A stretch of DNA of 64,000 nt from Flavobacterium solisilvae (GTDB taxonomy: Bacteria; Bacteroidota; Bacteroidia; Flavobacteriales; Flavobacteriaceae), in the NCBI RefSeq assembly GCF_012911605.1, contig NZ_JAAMPT010000209.1:124001-188000 (forward strand), written 5' to 3'. Shown here one piece after another: positions 8,388 to 17,592 of the stretch (the first letter of the stretch is position 1; the number at the start of each line of letters is the position of its first letter). The notes beneath the pieces are model-generated. The model did no database searches, was not told the origin of the DNA, and saw nothing but the letters and a program-made list of their open reading frames with translations. A program made the position numbers and the translations under genes.

Positions 8388-8966
8388 ATGAGAAAATTTG
8401 CCCTAATTGCAATTGTACTATCATTGATGGTGAGTTGCCAAAAAAAACAAAAACCAGAGACTGAATCTTTGATGAAAACTCAAGGCGATTCAATATGCAT
8501 TGGTTTATCAGATTACAGTAGATTAACAACTGTAGCTGAACAGGTTGAGTGGTTAACAGAATATGGAGAAATTGTTTGTAAAGATTCACTAAGTGAAGGT
8601 ATAATTAATATCCATAAAATTGATAGTAAAAAAATACAAAGTCAACACACGGTTGCTTATAGTAGAAAATGGAAAACAATACGAAAGTTTGTTGGATTGA
8701 ATTTCTATAATGCCTATTTAGGTTTTGATTTTAATGGAAGTTCCGATGTTATAGCTATTAAACTTGTGCCAAGCTTTGAACCAACAGTTCCAACGTATTC
8801 TATTCCTTTTATAAATGCCATCGCAGAGTATGATAATTTAACAGATGATAGTACAATAGAGTTTAGGACTGGAATGATAAATAGTACACAGGTTTTGTTA
8901 GTAATCACTAAAGATGAAAGTAATAATATTATAAACTATTATGATGCTTCAGGTAATCCAATATAG
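8388..8966 (+). CDS. Lipoprotein of unknown function, first gene of a signalling locus
   Basis: 192 residues from the ATG at 8388. This start gives a clean lipoprotein signal, MRKFALIAIVLSLMVSC, with the lipid-bearing Cys at residue 17. An upstream in-frame ATG at 8352 lies at the predicted transcription start and would bury the signal. The mature protein is hydrophilic and shows no recognised domain. It is 17 bases upstream of a seven-helix membrane protein, then a kinase and a response regulator, all in one direction. It could be a periplasmic sensor accessory or an output of the system; that is inference. Confidence 0.75.
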   Translation: MRKFALIAIVLSLMVSCQKKQKPETESLMKTQGDSICIGLSDYSRLTTVAEQVEWLTEYGEIVCKDSLSEGIINIHKIDSKKIQSQHTVAYSRKWKTIRKFVGLNFYNAYLGFDFNGSSDVIAIKLVPSFEPTVPTYSIPFINAIAEYDNLTDDSTIEFRTGMINSTQVLLVITKDESNNIINYYDASGNPI

Positions 8967-8983
8967 TAATTTCAAATAGAAGC

Positions 8984-9631
8984 ATGAGTTCTTTTGTGAG
9001 GTATATTAATCCAATTAATGTAATGGTTTTGTTGACCTTTATACATGCTTTATTTTGGTTAAACCCCAAAAAAAAGGTTAACATTTATTTGTTGATTATA
9101 CTATTTTCGGGCTTATTTTCAGAGATTTCTTATATTTTATTGTATAGCTATAATTTAAAAATTACCTATGCACATATAGTCAGTACTTTTATGTTTCATA
9201 CATTTTGGTTGTTTATTCTCATAGATTATGTAACCAAAAAGAAATTATTACTATACCTAAGCTATTTCTTTATATTCTTTTCTATCGTTAATTTTTGTTT
9301 TGTCATTGTTTCGGGTAAGTATAATTTTTATTCATTTGTTTTAGGTTCAATACTTTATACTTTGTTTTTTATTAAAGAAAATTATAGACAGATGAAAGCT
9401 GAATCGGTAGAGTTTTTTATAAACGATACCTATTTGTTAATTTTTGCTCCCTTAATGTTCATGCTTGGATTGAGTTTAATTTTAAGTTTTGCTAAAGTTG
9501 AAATTGTTAGAGCTGAAATGTTTTGGAATGTAACTCTTTATGAACTTTTTGTTAATTTGGCGTGTTTGGTTTATTACTCATTGATAAACATCTATATCTA
9601 TCGCGAAAAAATACATTTAAAACATGGATAA
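8984..9631 (+). CDS. Seven-helix inner-membrane protein, possible sensor subunit
   Basis: 215 residues with about seven hydrophobic segments (near 9-26, 33-52, 58-80, 88-109, 114-129, 149-168 and 180-203) and very short loops; it has no soluble domain. Its 3' end overlaps the histidine kinase gene by 8 bases, so the two are translationally coupled. The kinase has only one membrane helix and no sensor domain, which suggests that this protein supplies signal perception. No family was recognised; it resembles 7TM sensory modules only in general layout. Confidence 0.7.
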   Translation: MSSFVRYINPINVMVLLTFIHALFWLNPKKKVNIYLLIILFSGLFSEISYILLYSYNLKITYAHIVSTFMFHTFWLFILIDYVTKKKLLLYLSYFFIFFSIVNFCFVIVSGKYNFYSFVLGSILYTLFFIKENYRQMKAESVEFFINDTYLLIFAPLMFMLGLSLILSFAKVEIVRAEMFWNVTLYELFVNLACLVYYSLINIYIYREKIHLKHG

Positions 9632-10382
9632 CATCATTTTTGGAATTATAATTGGTTTTATATTGATAAGCATGACGCTTTTCTTTTGTGTTATACTTAT
9701 TAGAGTTTATTTTACTAAAATTAAAAAATACACACAGCTTATTTATCAAAAAGATATCGATTTTCAAAAATCATTAACGGCAACGGTTGTAGAAACCCAA
9801 GAGCAAGTTTTACACAATATTTCTCAGGATTTACACGACGATGCAGGACAACAGCTAACCTATATTAACTTTCAACTAGAAAATTTAAAAATTGATCAAC
9901 CTCAAATAGTAGAGCAACTTCAACCGTTATCAGAATCACTCGGACAGTTGTCTCAATCCATCAGAAGCATTAGCCATTCCTTAAACCATCAATTATTGAT
10001 GCAACAAGATTTGATTAAAGCAATAACTTCTGAAATTGAAAGAGTTCAAAAAAATAGTCGAATAACCATCAACACAAATATTGATACCAACAAACAAAAA
10101 GAGTTTACCGGAAATGAAAAAATCGTAATTTATCGTATATTTCAGGAAATTTTAAATAACATTTTTAAGCATGCTAAAGCAAATGTTATAAATATTACTA
10201 TTGCTTCTTCGCCTTGTTTTTCAATGATTATTTCTGACAACGGAAAAGGATTTGAACTTAATAAAAACAAAGCTTCACTTGGTTTACAAAATATGAAAGA
10301 AAGAGCAAAGCTAATAGACTACAAAATAGCATTTGAAACAACCGAAGGAAAAGGAACAACAGTATCATTATTTGAAAAGTAA
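9624..10382 (+). CDS. Sensor histidine kinase, HisKA_3 type
   Basis: 252 residues. One N-terminal membrane helix (about 5-28) is followed by a short linker, the HisKA_3 dimerisation/phosphoacceptor helix with His71 in QDLHDDAGQQLT, and a HATPase_c domain: N-box EILNNIFKHAKAN near 173-185, G1 box DNGKGF near 212-217 and GLQNMKERA near 225-233. It lacks a periplasmic or PAS sensor domain. It probably phosphorylates the response regulator encoded 5 bases downstream. Kinases of this class pair with NarL/LuxR-type regulators, as seen here. Confidence 0.93.
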   Translation: MDNIIFGIIIGFILISMTLFFCVILIRVYFTKIKKYTQLIYQKDIDFQKSLTATVVETQEQVLHNISQDLHDDAGQQLTYINFQLENLKIDQPQIVEQLQPLSESLGQLSQSIRSISHSLNHQLLMQQDLIKAITSEIERVQKNSRITINTNIDTNKQKEFTGNEKIVIYRIFQEILNNIFKHAKANVINITIASSPCFSMIISDNGKGFELNKNKASLGLQNMKERAKLIDYKIAFETTEGKGTTVSLFEK

Positions 10383-10387
10383 AGCCA

Positions 10388-11041
10388 ATGAATACCACTA
10401 TCTGCATTATTGATGACCATGTTATTGTACGCCAAGGATTAAAACAATTGTTAGAAAAAATTAGCGATTATCAGGTTATTCATGAGTTTGATAATGGCGA
10501 TGACTTTCTCGATGCTTTACCTTTACATCCCAATCCTGATATTTATATTCTCGATTATTCAATGCCTAATAAAAACGGAATACAAGTATTAAAAGAATTA
10601 GAAAGTCGTCAAGAAGAATACAAAGTAATGTTGTTAACACAGCATTTTGGCGAAGATATTATCGATTTAGCGTATCATCATGGCGCAAGAGGTTTTTTGC
10701 ACAAAAACTGCTCGGCAAACGAGTTGAAATTTGCCATAGATAACATTAAAACAGTTGGTTATACTAATGTTGTAGATATTTTAAAACGAATAAAAAACTT
10801 TGTACCAAAACCCAATAAAATTACTGAAATTCCTATTTTGTCAGAACGCGAACTAGAGTTTCTCACTTATGTATGTGATGAACGCGAGCCAACTTATGAC
10901 CAAATTGCAAGTTACATGAACATCAATATTAGATCGGTTGAATTGCTTAGATTGGCGCTTTTTGAACGCTATAATATTAAATCAAAAGTAGGGTTAGTGC
11001 TGTTTAGTTATAATTTCAAATTAACCAGACCATTTTTGTAG
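10388..11041 (+). CDS. Response regulator, NarL/LuxR type
   Basis: 217 residues. The receiver domain (1-120) has the acidic pair Asp9/Asp10, phosphoacceptor Asp56 in LDYSMP, Thr84 and Lys106. A LuxR-type helix-turn-helix follows (about 148-210: LSERELEFLTYV ... TYDQIASYMNINIRSVE). The regulatory half of the HTH is of the flavobacterial kind with ERYNIKSKVGLVLFS. It is the last gene of the locus. The two dyads at 8180 and 8285 are plausible binding sites for it, by position only. Confidence 0.93.
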   Translation: MNTTICIIDDHVIVRQGLKQLLEKISDYQVIHEFDNGDDFLDALPLHPNPDIYILDYSMPNKNGIQVLKELESRQEEYKVMLLTQHFGEDIIDLAYHHGARGFLHKNCSANELKFAIDNIKTVGYTNVVDILKRIKNFVPKPNKITEIPILSERELEFLTYVCDEREPTYDQIASYMNINIRSVELLRLALFERYNIKSKVGLVLFSYNFKLTRPFL

Positions 11042-11120
11042 CAAAGTTTTTCGTCAAAAATAACACTGCATTTTTATTCAAAACTCATTATTTTAGCCAT
11101 TTAAAAAAAGCTACCATTTT

Positions 11121-11846
11121 ATGAAAATCATTGCCGTAATTCCAGCTCGATATGCTTCAACACGATTTCCTGCTAAACTAATGCAAGATTTAGGAGGAAA
11201 AACAGTTATTTCCAGAACCTATCAAGCTGCAGTAAACACACGATTATTTGACGATGTTTTTGTAGTAACCGATAGCATTTTGATTTATGACGAAATCATT
11301 AGCAACGGAGGAAAAGCCATAATGAGCGTTAAAGAACACGAAAGCGGAAGCGATAGAATAGCCGAAGCCGTTGAAAATCTTGACGTTGATATTGTGGTAA
11401 ACGTTCAAGGCGACGAACCATTTATAAATGCTGAACCTTTAGCAAAAGTGTTGGATGTTTTTAGGAATGATTTTGATAAAAAAGTAGATTTAGCTTCGCT
11501 GATGGTTGAAATTACTGATGAAGAAGACATCAATAATCCTAATAATGTAAAAGTAGTTACTGACCAAAGTGGCTTTGCTTTGTATTTTTCACGTTCGGTA
11601 ATTCCTTATCCAAGAGAAAAAAACGTTGGCGTTCGCTACATGAAACACATCGGAATTTATGCATTCAGAAAAGAAGCTTTACTTGCTTTTTATCATTTGC
11701 CGATGAAATCACTCGAAGCATCTGAAAAACTAGAACAACTCCGCTATTTAGAATTTGGAAAACGCATCAAAATGGTTGAAACCACTCATGTTGGTATCGG
11801 TATCGACACACCTGAAGATTTAGAAAAAGCGAGGAAGATGCTATAG
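11121..11846 (+). CDS. kdsB: 3-deoxy-manno-octulosonate cytidylyltransferase
   Basis: 241 residues, full length. It activates KDO with CTP to CMP-KDO for lipopolysaccharide assembly. The N-terminal nucleotide-binding motif [15 protein letters not shown] (about 6-20), the VTDS motif, the [11 protein letters not shown] stretch and [10 protein letters not shown] (about 92-101) are diagnostic of KdsB. The C-terminal [14 protein letters not shown] segment is also typical. It lies 79 bases after the response regulator and is probably transcribed separately. Confidence 0.97.
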   Translation: MKIIAVIPARYASTRFPAKLMQDLGGKTVISRTYQAAVNTRLFDDVFVVTDSILIYDEIISNGGKAIMSVKEHESGSDRIAEAVENLDVDIVVNVQGDEPFINAEPLAKVLDVFRNDFDKKVDLASLMVEITDEEDINNPNNVKVVTDQSGFALYFSRSVIPYPREKNVGVRYMKHIGIYAFRKEALLAFYHLPMKSLEASEKLEQLRYLEFGKRIKMVETTHVGIGIDTPEDLEKARKML

Positions 11847-11920
11847 ATTTATATCATAAAAGTGAAACGAGTTGCGGATATTTGGTGTTAAATGAAAATT
11901 TATATAAAAAGCTGGAAAAT

Positions 11921-12208
11921 ATGAATAGTGAGAATATTAAGAGTGAGCTAATATCAGAAGTTCAGAAATTATTAAATCGACCTGAAAATAAAATCGGTGG
12001 GAATTCTTCAGGTTTGGAAAAAATTAAAGCAATGTCTGAGCACATTGGAAAAGCTGATAATTTTAGTAAAAAAATTGTAGATTTATTGAATGAAATTTTA
12101 GTAAAAAATAATGTTGAATTCAAAGATGAGAAAGAAAAAGATGACTTGATAGAATATCTGAAACCAACAATAACAGAATTAATTCAAAAATTTATTTTAA
12201 ACGATTAA
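11921..12208 (+). CDS. Small helical protein of unknown function
   Basis: 95 residues from the ATG at 11921. The frame is open back to a TTG at 11882, but that region overlaps a promoter-like GATATTTG, so I prefer the ATG. It is rich in Lys, Glu and Ile, predicted mostly helical, without signal peptide or cysteines. Four bases separate it from the next gene, a secreted protein, so they form a pair. Neither is recognised. Confidence 0.6.
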   Translation: MNSENIKSELISEVQKLLNRPENKIGGNSSGLEKIKAMSEHIGKADNFSKKIVDLLNEILVKNNVEFKDEKEKDDLIEYLKPTITELIQKFILND

Positions 12209-12212
12209 TAAT

Positions 12213-12728
12213 ATGAAAAATTTAATACTAACATTTTTACTTTTGACTTTATCATCTATTTCATTTTCTCAAAATAAAGCAAAATCTCAAAAAACAAAGA
12301 CAATAAGTAGTATTGCTAAAAAAGAAGAAATAAAATGTTCCGCTGAAATTAGTTGTAGTCAAAAATTTGGAGTTACTGTAACTGAAAGAGAATATGTTTT
12401 GACTGTTATTTTTGATAATAAAGAAATTAAATTTTCAACATCCAAAAATCCAATAGAAAAAACTATGAATAATTACACAATAACAAAGAAAACTGAGAAG
12501 TATGTTGTTGCAGTAAATGGAGAAGGAAACTATGCTTTTTATGATATAAAGAAAAAACAATTTTATTACATTGATTTTTATTTAAATAGATATTTAACAG
12601 CAAGTTATGGCTCCGAGACAAAAGAAATACAAAAAACTGCGGAAAAAATGATGGAATTATTAAAAAGTGGTAGTACACAAAAAGACGTAATTCAAGATTT
12701 AATTAAACAATCCGAATACGATTTCTAA
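12213..12728 (+). CDS. Secreted protein of unknown function
   Basis: 171 residues with a signal peptide cleaved near SISFSQ (residue 20). The mature part is Lys-rich, has two cysteines (IKCSAEISC) and alternating beta segments, and ends in a helical tail. It is very AT-rich with many AAA and AAT codons. It is coupled to the small helical gene 4 bases upstream. I do not recognise the family. Confidence 0.65.
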   Translation: MKNLILTFLLLTLSSISFSQNKAKSQKTKTISSIAKKEEIKCSAEISCSQKFGVTVTEREYVLTVIFDNKEIKFSTSKNPIEKTMNNYTITKKTEKYVVAVNGEGNYAFYDIKKKQFYYIDFYLNRYLTASYGSETKEIQKTAEKMMELLKSGSTQKDVIQDLIKQSEYDF

Positions 12729-12755
12729 AAAAAAAACTTATTTATCCAGCTAGTG

Positions 12756-12770
12756 CGAGCATCTTGCTCG
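12756..12770. repeat. Short hairpin, probable dispersed intergenic repeat
   Basis: CGAGCA-TCT-TGCTCG is a perfect 6-bp hairpin inside a GC-richer island (from about 12749 to 12774) in otherwise AT-rich spacer DNA. The island resembles REP-like elements known from flavobacterial genomes. A second inverted pair, AAACCTTTGT / ACAAAGGTTT, follows at 12795-12831. Confidence 0.4.
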
Positions 12771-12878
12771 TACCAAAAAAAATATTAATCAACCAAACCT
12801 TTGTCAAAGCTTTAAACTTTTACAAAGGTTTTCAATTTCACTTCGAAAAACCTTCAACTTTCAACCCGAAACTCGCAA

Positions 12879-13541
12879 CTATTGTAGCTTTTTAATCGTA
12901 AACAATTCATTGTGAACTTCTACTTTTGGATACATTCTAAGGGAATAATTTCCGCCAAATTTTGATTTGTATTTCAAATTCCGTTCTTCATCAGCTTTAG
13001 AAATGACCATGGTGTTGAATAAAATAAACCCATTCACATTGACCAAATCGTTAATTCGCTGAATAAAAAAATCCTGAAACAAAAAATTAGGCATCGTTGT
13101 ATCTTGAAAAATATCGATGATAATTAAATCGTAGGTGTTTTTTGTTTTTAGAATATATTCAAAAGCATCGTCAATAATAATTTCACAATTTGGAATTTTG
13201 TCAATATTAAAGTAATTATTGGCAATTTCTACAATGTTTTCGTCTATTTCTACGCCAATAATTTTGCCTTTAAACTTAATTTCATCGACCAAAGTTTTGA
13301 TAACGCTTCCGCCGGCAACACCAAGAACTAAAACCGTTTCAAAGTTTTTAATACGTTCAAAGCCAATGTATTTCAGTCCTTTGCGTAAAATCCGTTGCAA
13401 ACTTCCATACGAATAATTAGTGTTTTTACTATCCAAAACCAATTCGCCATTATTCCAAGTAACTTCAAGGGTTTTACTAACCGAAGAGTTTTTCTTGTAA
13501 ATGTTTATCGGAATAAAATAGCTAAAAAATCGCCTAATCAT
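12879..13541 (-). CDS. Spermidine-synthase-like methyltransferase-fold protein
   Basis: 220 residues. It has the Rossmann fold of the spermidine synthase family: the motif VLVLGVAGGSVIKTL near 70-84, GVEIDENIVEIA near 97-108, and IIDDAFEYI near 122-130 followed by DLIIIDIF. The N-terminal tetramerisation part is short. Such stand-alone proteins are often annotated as spermidine synthase or SAM-dependent methyltransferase; the reaction is not determined by sequence. It diverges from the acyltransferase gene at 13602. Confidence 0.75.
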   Translation of the reverse strand: MIRRFFSYFIPINIYKKNSSVSKTLEVTWNNGELVLDSKNTNYSYGSLQRILRKGLKYIGFERIKNFETVLVLGVAGGSVIKTLVDEIKFKGKIIGVEIDENIVEIANNYFNIDKIPNCEIIIDDAFEYILKTKNTYDLIIIDIFQDTTMPNFLFQDFFIQRINDLVNVNGFILFNTMVISKADEERNLKYKSKFGGNYSLRMYPKVEVHNELFTIKKLQ

Positions 13542-13558
13542 TGGTGAAATAATTTTCT

Positions 13559-13566
13559 CAAATATA
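13559..13566 (-). promoter_or_regulatory. Promoter -7 element of the spermidine-synthase-like gene
   Basis: Reading leftward, TATATTTG matches TAnnTTTG exactly and sits 18 bases before the ATG at 13541. Confidence 0.5.
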
Positions 13567-13601
13567 ATTCATAAATAGTAATTTTACGAAAAATAAATAC
13601 C

Positions 13602-14165
13602 ATGAAAAAACGATTGTATCAATTTATTTTTTTCCGGCTAATGGGATGGAAAATCGTTGGGACTTTTGATGAAAATATCAAGAAATGCGTCATTGCTGTT
13701 ATGCCACATACTTGTAATTTCGATTTTTTTATAGGTTTGTTTACGCGCGGAATTGTTAATCAGCAAATGAATTTTGTGGGCAAAAAGGAATTATTCGTGT
13801 TTCCGTTTGGCTATTATTTTAGAAGTATTGGCGGCGCAGCACTCGATAGAAGTGGCGGAAAAAATAACGTTGATGCTACGGTTGATGTTTTTAATTCTAG
13901 AGAAATTTTCAGAATGGGAATTGCTCCCGAAGGAACTCGAAAAAAAGTAACCGAACTTCGAACGGGTTTTTATTTCATTGCTCACAAAGCCAATGTTCCC
14001 ATAATTCCAGTTGCTTTTGATTACGCAAAAAAAGAAGTGAAAATTGGTTTACCATTCTATACAACAGGTGATTATAATGCAGATATGACTGTTTTTTTAC
14101 AACATTATAAAGGTGTAAAAGGAAGATTTCCTGAAAGACAGTTTGATTTTGAAACTATCCTTTAA
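13602..14165 (+). CDS. 1-acyl-glycerol-3-phosphate acyltransferase-like protein (PlsC family)
   Basis: 187 residues. The acyltransferase block I is PHTCNFDFF (HX4D, His37/Asp42), block II is around FRSIGGAALDR, and block III is APEGTRKK (about 110-117), then VPIIPVAFDY. All catalytic blocks are present. The protein is shorter than typical PlsC and lacks an obvious membrane helix, so it may act at the membrane surface on a lysophospholipid or another lipid. It is 12 bases upstream of the M14 peptidase gene, so co-transcription is likely. Confidence 0.85.
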   Translation: MKKRLYQFIFFRLMGWKIVGTFDENIKKCVIAVMPHTCNFDFFIGLFTRGIVNQQMNFVGKKELFVFPFGYYFRSIGGAALDRSGGKNNVDATVDVFNSREIFRMGIAPEGTRKKVTELRTGFYFIAHKANVPIIPVAFDYAKKEVKIGLPFYTTGDYNADMTVFLQHYKGVKGRFPERQFDFETIL

Positions 14166-14177
14166 ATTTCTCTTACT

Positions 14178-15323
14178 ATGAACATGAACTACGAAACCAT
14201 TTATCAAGCAAATAAAGAGGAAAAACTTTTTGGTCGATACATAACGCTAAAGCATATTGAAGATTTAATTTTTAAGTATCCTTATCAAGTTATTGGAAAA
14301 TCAGTTTTAGGAAAACCTATTTATAAACTTGAATTTGGAACGGGTAAAACTAAGATTTTCATGTGGTCACAAATGCATGGAAACGAAAGTACTACAACCA
14401 AAGCGTTATTTGATTTCATCAATTTTTTGCACAGTAATACAACCGAAAGTAATACTATTTTAAACAATTTTACTTTTTGTTTGTTGCCAATGCTAAATCC
14501 CGATGGTGCCGAACTTTACACTCGTGAAAACGCCAATAAAGTAGATTTAAATCGCGATGCACAAAACCTTTCTCAACCCGAAAGCGTTCTTCTTCGAGAA
14601 GTTTTTAATGATTTTAAACCCGATTTTTGTTATAATCTTCACGATCAACGAACTATTTTTGGCGCAGGCGAAACAGGAAAACCAGCAACCGTTTCATTTT
14701 TAGCACCAGCTTATAATGACGAACGAGAAATTAACGAAGTTAGGAGCAAAGCCATTGAAGTAATTGTGGCAATGAACGAAACTTTGCAACAATTTATTCC
14801 AAATCAGGTTGGACGCTTTGACGATTCATTTAATATAAATTGTATAGGCGATACCTTTCAATCGATGAATGTTCCAACAATTTTATTTGAAGCTGGACAT
14901 TTTCAAGGCGATTACGATAGGGAATTCTCACGAAAATTTATTTTTATCGCATTACTTTCTGGAATTAAATATATCAACGAAAACGATATAGTTCTTAATA
15001 AAATCCAAAAATATTTGCATATTCCGCAAAATAAAGTCGTTTTTTATGACTTTGTTTATAAAAATGTCAAAATAAATTATGATAATTTAGAAAAAAGCAT
15101 CAATTTTGCAGCTCAATATAAAGAAGTTCTAAGCGAAGGGAAAATTTTATTCGAAGCTTATATTGTTCAGATTGATGATTTAGAAAAACATTTTGGACAC
15201 ATTGAGTTTGATGCAAAAAACAAATTGTATCACGATAATGTTAAAAATATTCCGATAATTGGTCAGAAAGCTGATTTTTATTTAGAAAAAAGCATTAGAT
15301 TTGTTAATGGATTAATGATTTAG
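14178..15323 (+). CDS. M14 family zinc carboxypeptidase
   Basis: 381 residues without a signal peptide. The zinc-binding MHGNEST (HxxE) is near residues 65-71, the substrate-binding Arg/Asn region is LNRDAQN near 130-136, the third zinc ligand is probably the His of YNLHDQRT near 156, and the catalytic Glu lies in LFEAGHFQG near 237. The first 280 residues make the peptidase domain; about 100 C-terminal residues are additional. Cytoplasmic location is inferred from the lack of a signal. The gene lies between a PlsC-like acyltransferase and an Lrp regulator. Confidence 0.88.
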   Translation: MNMNYETIYQANKEEKLFGRYITLKHIEDLIFKYPYQVIGKSVLGKPIYKLEFGTGKTKIFMWSQMHGNESTTTKALFDFINFLHSNTTESNTILNNFTFCLLPMLNPDGAELYTRENANKVDLNRDAQNLSQPESVLLREVFNDFKPDFCYNLHDQRTIFGAGETGKPATVSFLAPAYNDEREINEVRSKAIEVIVAMNETLQQFIPNQVGRFDDSFNINCIGDTFQSMNVPTILFEAGHFQGDYDREFSRKFIFIALLSGIKYINENDIVLNKIQKYLHIPQNKVVFYDFVYKNVKINYDNLEKSINFAAQYKEVLSEGKILFEAYIVQIDDLEKHFGHIEFDAKNKLYHDNVKNIPIIGQKADFYLEKSIRFVNGLMI

Positions 15324-15398
15324 CATAGATTTCTTTTTATTGATGTTGAAAATGTATTTTCCGATTTTTAAATTTGATAAATAATAAATACCTTAAAA

Positions 15399-15884
15399 AT
15401 GAGTAAGTTTAAATTAGATGAAGTTGATTTACAAATTTTAGACATGTTGATTGACAATACTAGAATTCCTTTTACTGATATTGCAAAAAAACTTTTAATT
15501 TCTGCTGGAACAGTTCACGTTAGAGTTAAAAAGATGGAAGACCAAGGTATTATTATGGGTTCATCGCTTTCGCTTGATTACGAAAAACTAGGATATTCAT
15601 TTATTGCTTATGTTGGTGTGTTTTTAAATAACACTTCTCAAACTAAATTTGTTTTAGAAAGAATTAACGAAATTCCATTTGTAACGGTTGCTCATGTAAC
15701 AACAGGGAAATTCAATATTTTTTGTAAAATTAGAGCAAAAGATACAAAACATGCTAAAGATGTTATCTACATGATTGATGATATTGATGGAGTTTACAGA
15801 ACAGAAACTATGATTTCTTTGGAAGAAAGTATTAACGATAAAAAACGTTTAATGCACACCATTTTCCGCGAATTAGAAGACTAA
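15399..15884 (+). CDS. Lrp/AsnC family transcriptional regulator
   Basis: 161 residues. An N-terminal AsnC-type helix-turn-helix (about 4-60: DEVDLQILDMLIDNTRIPF ... SAGTVHVRVKKME) is followed by the RAM/AsnC ligand-binding domain (about 70-150). Family members bind DNA as octamers and respond to amino acids. It is a single gene that ends in a strong terminator. Targets are unknown; the neighbouring peptidase gene upstream is a possible one. Confidence 0.93.
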   Translation: MSKFKLDEVDLQILDMLIDNTRIPFTDIAKKLLISAGTVHVRVKKMEDQGIIMGSSLSLDYEKLGYSFIAYVGVFLNNTSQTKFVLERINEIPFVTVAHVTTGKFNIFCKIRAKDTKHAKDVIYMIDDIDGVYRTETMISLEESINDKKRLMHTIFRELED

Positions 15885-15904
15885 TCTTTTTCAATTTATA
15901 TATC

Positions 15905-15932
15905 AAAACCTCAAGTGAAAGCTTGAGGTTTT
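15905..15932 (+). terminator. Intrinsic terminator after the Lrp-type gene
   Basis: An 11-bp stem (AAAACCTCAAG / CTTGAGGTTTT), loop of 6 bases, followed by more T residues. Confidence 0.9.
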
Positions 15933-16022
15933 TTTGTTTAAAACAATAGATGAAACTAATCGAGTAGAGAAGTTGATACACTCAAGAAAAAATACTATTT
16001 TTACATCCCAAACAACACTACT

Positions 16023-16556
16023 ATGAGTCATAAAATATTGCTCACCTCCAAAGAAGTCAATATCATACTCCATCGTTTGGCTTGTCAGTTAATCGAAAAC
16101 CACAACGATTTTTCAAATTCTGTTTTAATAGGAATTCAACCTCGTGGCGCTTTTTTAGCCAAAAGAATTAAGCATCTTTTAGAAAATGAATACAAAATCA
16201 GTAACATTCAGTTAGGATTTTTGGATATTACATTCTTTCGCGATGATTTTAGAAGAAATACCAATCCATTAGAAGCCAATAAAACCCAAATTGATTTTTT
16301 GGTAGAAAATAAAAAAGTCGTTTTTATAGACGATGTTCTTTTCACCGGAAGAAGTATCAATGCTGCTTTGACTGCGGTTCAATCCTTTGGACGACCATCA
16401 GAAGTGGAACTTCTTGTGCTAATTGATAGACGATTTAGTCGCCATTTGCCTATTCAACCCGATTATCGCGGTCGCCAAGTTGATGCTATTGAAGATGAAA
16501 AAGTAAAGGTTTGCTGGAGCGAAAATGATGGCGAAGATGCGGTTTATTTAATTTAA
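16023..16556 (+). CDS. pyrR: Pyrimidine operon regulator / uracil phosphoribosyltransferase PyrR
   Basis: 177 residues. The PRPP-binding signature VVFIDDVLFTGRS is at 99-111 and the family segments GIQPRGAFLAKRI and LIDRRFSRHLPIQPDYRGR are present. In Gram-positive bacteria PyrR binds pyr mRNA and attenuates transcription, and it also converts uracil to UMP. Here it precedes pyrB by 74 bases. I saw no clear attenuator hairpin in the leader or between the genes, so the regulatory role in this organism is not shown. Confidence 0.95.
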   Translation: MSHKILLTSKEVNIILHRLACQLIENHNDFSNSVLIGIQPRGAFLAKRIKHLLENEYKISNIQLGFLDITFFRDDFRRNTNPLEANKTQIDFLVENKKVVFIDDVLFTGRSINAALTAVQSFGRPSEVELLVLIDRRFSRHLPIQPDYRGRQVDAIEDEKVKVCWSENDGEDAVYLI

Positions 16557-16570
16557 AGAAAATTATCTCA

Positions 16571-16590
16571 CACTGAGCGCAGTCGAAGTG
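16571..16590. repeat. Short GC-rich repeat between pyrR and pyrB
   Basis: CACTGAGCGCAGTCGAAGTG has short complementary ends (CACT/AGTG) and is GC-rich compared with its surroundings. This word is familiar as a dispersed intergenic repeat in Bacteroidota genomes. It occurs once in this window. Confidence 0.4.
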
Positions 16591-16630
16591 TTTCAAATAA
16601 AATAATACAACATACAACAACACAACTAAA

Positions 16631-17560
16631 ATGTCCGAATTAACAGTTAACCACTTATTAGGCATAAAATATCTCAAAAAACAAGACATCGATTTGATTT
16701 TTGAAACGGCTGATCATTTTAAAGAAGTGATTAATCGCCCAATCAAAAAAGTGCCTTCACTTCGTGATATTACTATTGCCAATATCTTTTTTGAAAATAG
16801 TACGCGAACCAAATTATCATTTGAATTAGCTCAAAAACGTCTTTCTGCGGATGTGATTAGTTTTTCTGCGGCGCAATCCTCAGTAAAAAAAGGAGAAACG
16901 TTAATCGATACGGTAAACAATATACTTTCGATGAAAGTCGATATGGTTGTGATGCGACATGCTAATCCTGGTGCGGCTTATTTTTTGTCAAAAAATGTAA
17001 ACGCAAGTATTGTTAATGCTGGCGATGGCGCACACGAGCATCCAACACAAGCGTTACTAGATAGTTTTTCAATCAGAGAAAAATTAGGCGAAGTTGGTGG
17101 AAAAAAAGTAGTGATTGTTGGTGATATTCTACATTCTAGAGTTGCACTTTCTAATATTTATGCGTTGCAAATGCAAGGCGCAGAAGTAAAAGTTTGTGGA
17201 CCAAAAACACTAATTCCAAAATATATTGAAAGTCTTGGTGTAACTGTTGAACCTAATCTTAGAAAAGCACTTGAATGGTGTGATGTTGCTAATATGCTTC
17301 GAGTGCAAAACGAACGAATGGATGTGAATTATTTTCCGTCAACTCGTGAATATGCACAACAATATGGTGTTGATAAAGCGTTGCTCAATTCGCTGAATAA
17401 AGAAATTGTAATCATGCATCCTGGACCAATTAATCGTGGTGTAGAAATCACTTCTGATGTTGCCGATTCGCAACAATCGGTGATATTAGACCAAGTAGAA
17501 AACGGAGTTGCCGTTCGAATGGCAGTAATTTATCTTTTAGCTTCAAAGATTAAACAATAA
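16631..17560 (+). CDS. pyrB: Aspartate carbamoyltransferase catalytic subunit
   Basis: 309 residues, full length. It joins carbamoyl phosphate and aspartate in pyrimidine synthesis. The carbamoyl-phosphate motif STRTK begins at residue 57 in FFENSTRTKLSFE, HPTQALLDSFSIRE is near 136-149, and HPGPINRG is near 262-269. No pyrI regulatory subunit is next to it, so this is likely the unregulated trimeric or PyrR-linked type. The other pyr genes are not in the window. Confidence 0.97.
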   Translation: MSELTVNHLLGIKYLKKQDIDLIFETADHFKEVINRPIKKVPSLRDITIANIFFENSTRTKLSFELAQKRLSADVISFSAAQSSVKKGETLIDTVNNILSMKVDMVVMRHANPGAAYFLSKNVNASIVNAGDGAHEHPTQALLDSFSIREKLGEVGGKKVVIVGDILHSRVALSNIYALQMQGAEVKVCGPKTLIPKYIESLGVTVEPNLRKALEWCDVANMLRVQNERMDVNYFPSTREYAQQYGVDKALLNSLNKEIVIMHPGPINRGVEITSDVADSQQSVILDQVENGVAVRMAVIYLLASKIKQ

Positions 17561-17592
17561 TCACGTTGTATCATCTTTTTTTGAGTTTTTTT

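Noticed and set aside
15940..16630. PyrR-responsive attenuator
   Set aside because: No pair of competing hairpins or T run was found in the pyrR leader or the pyrR-pyrB gap.
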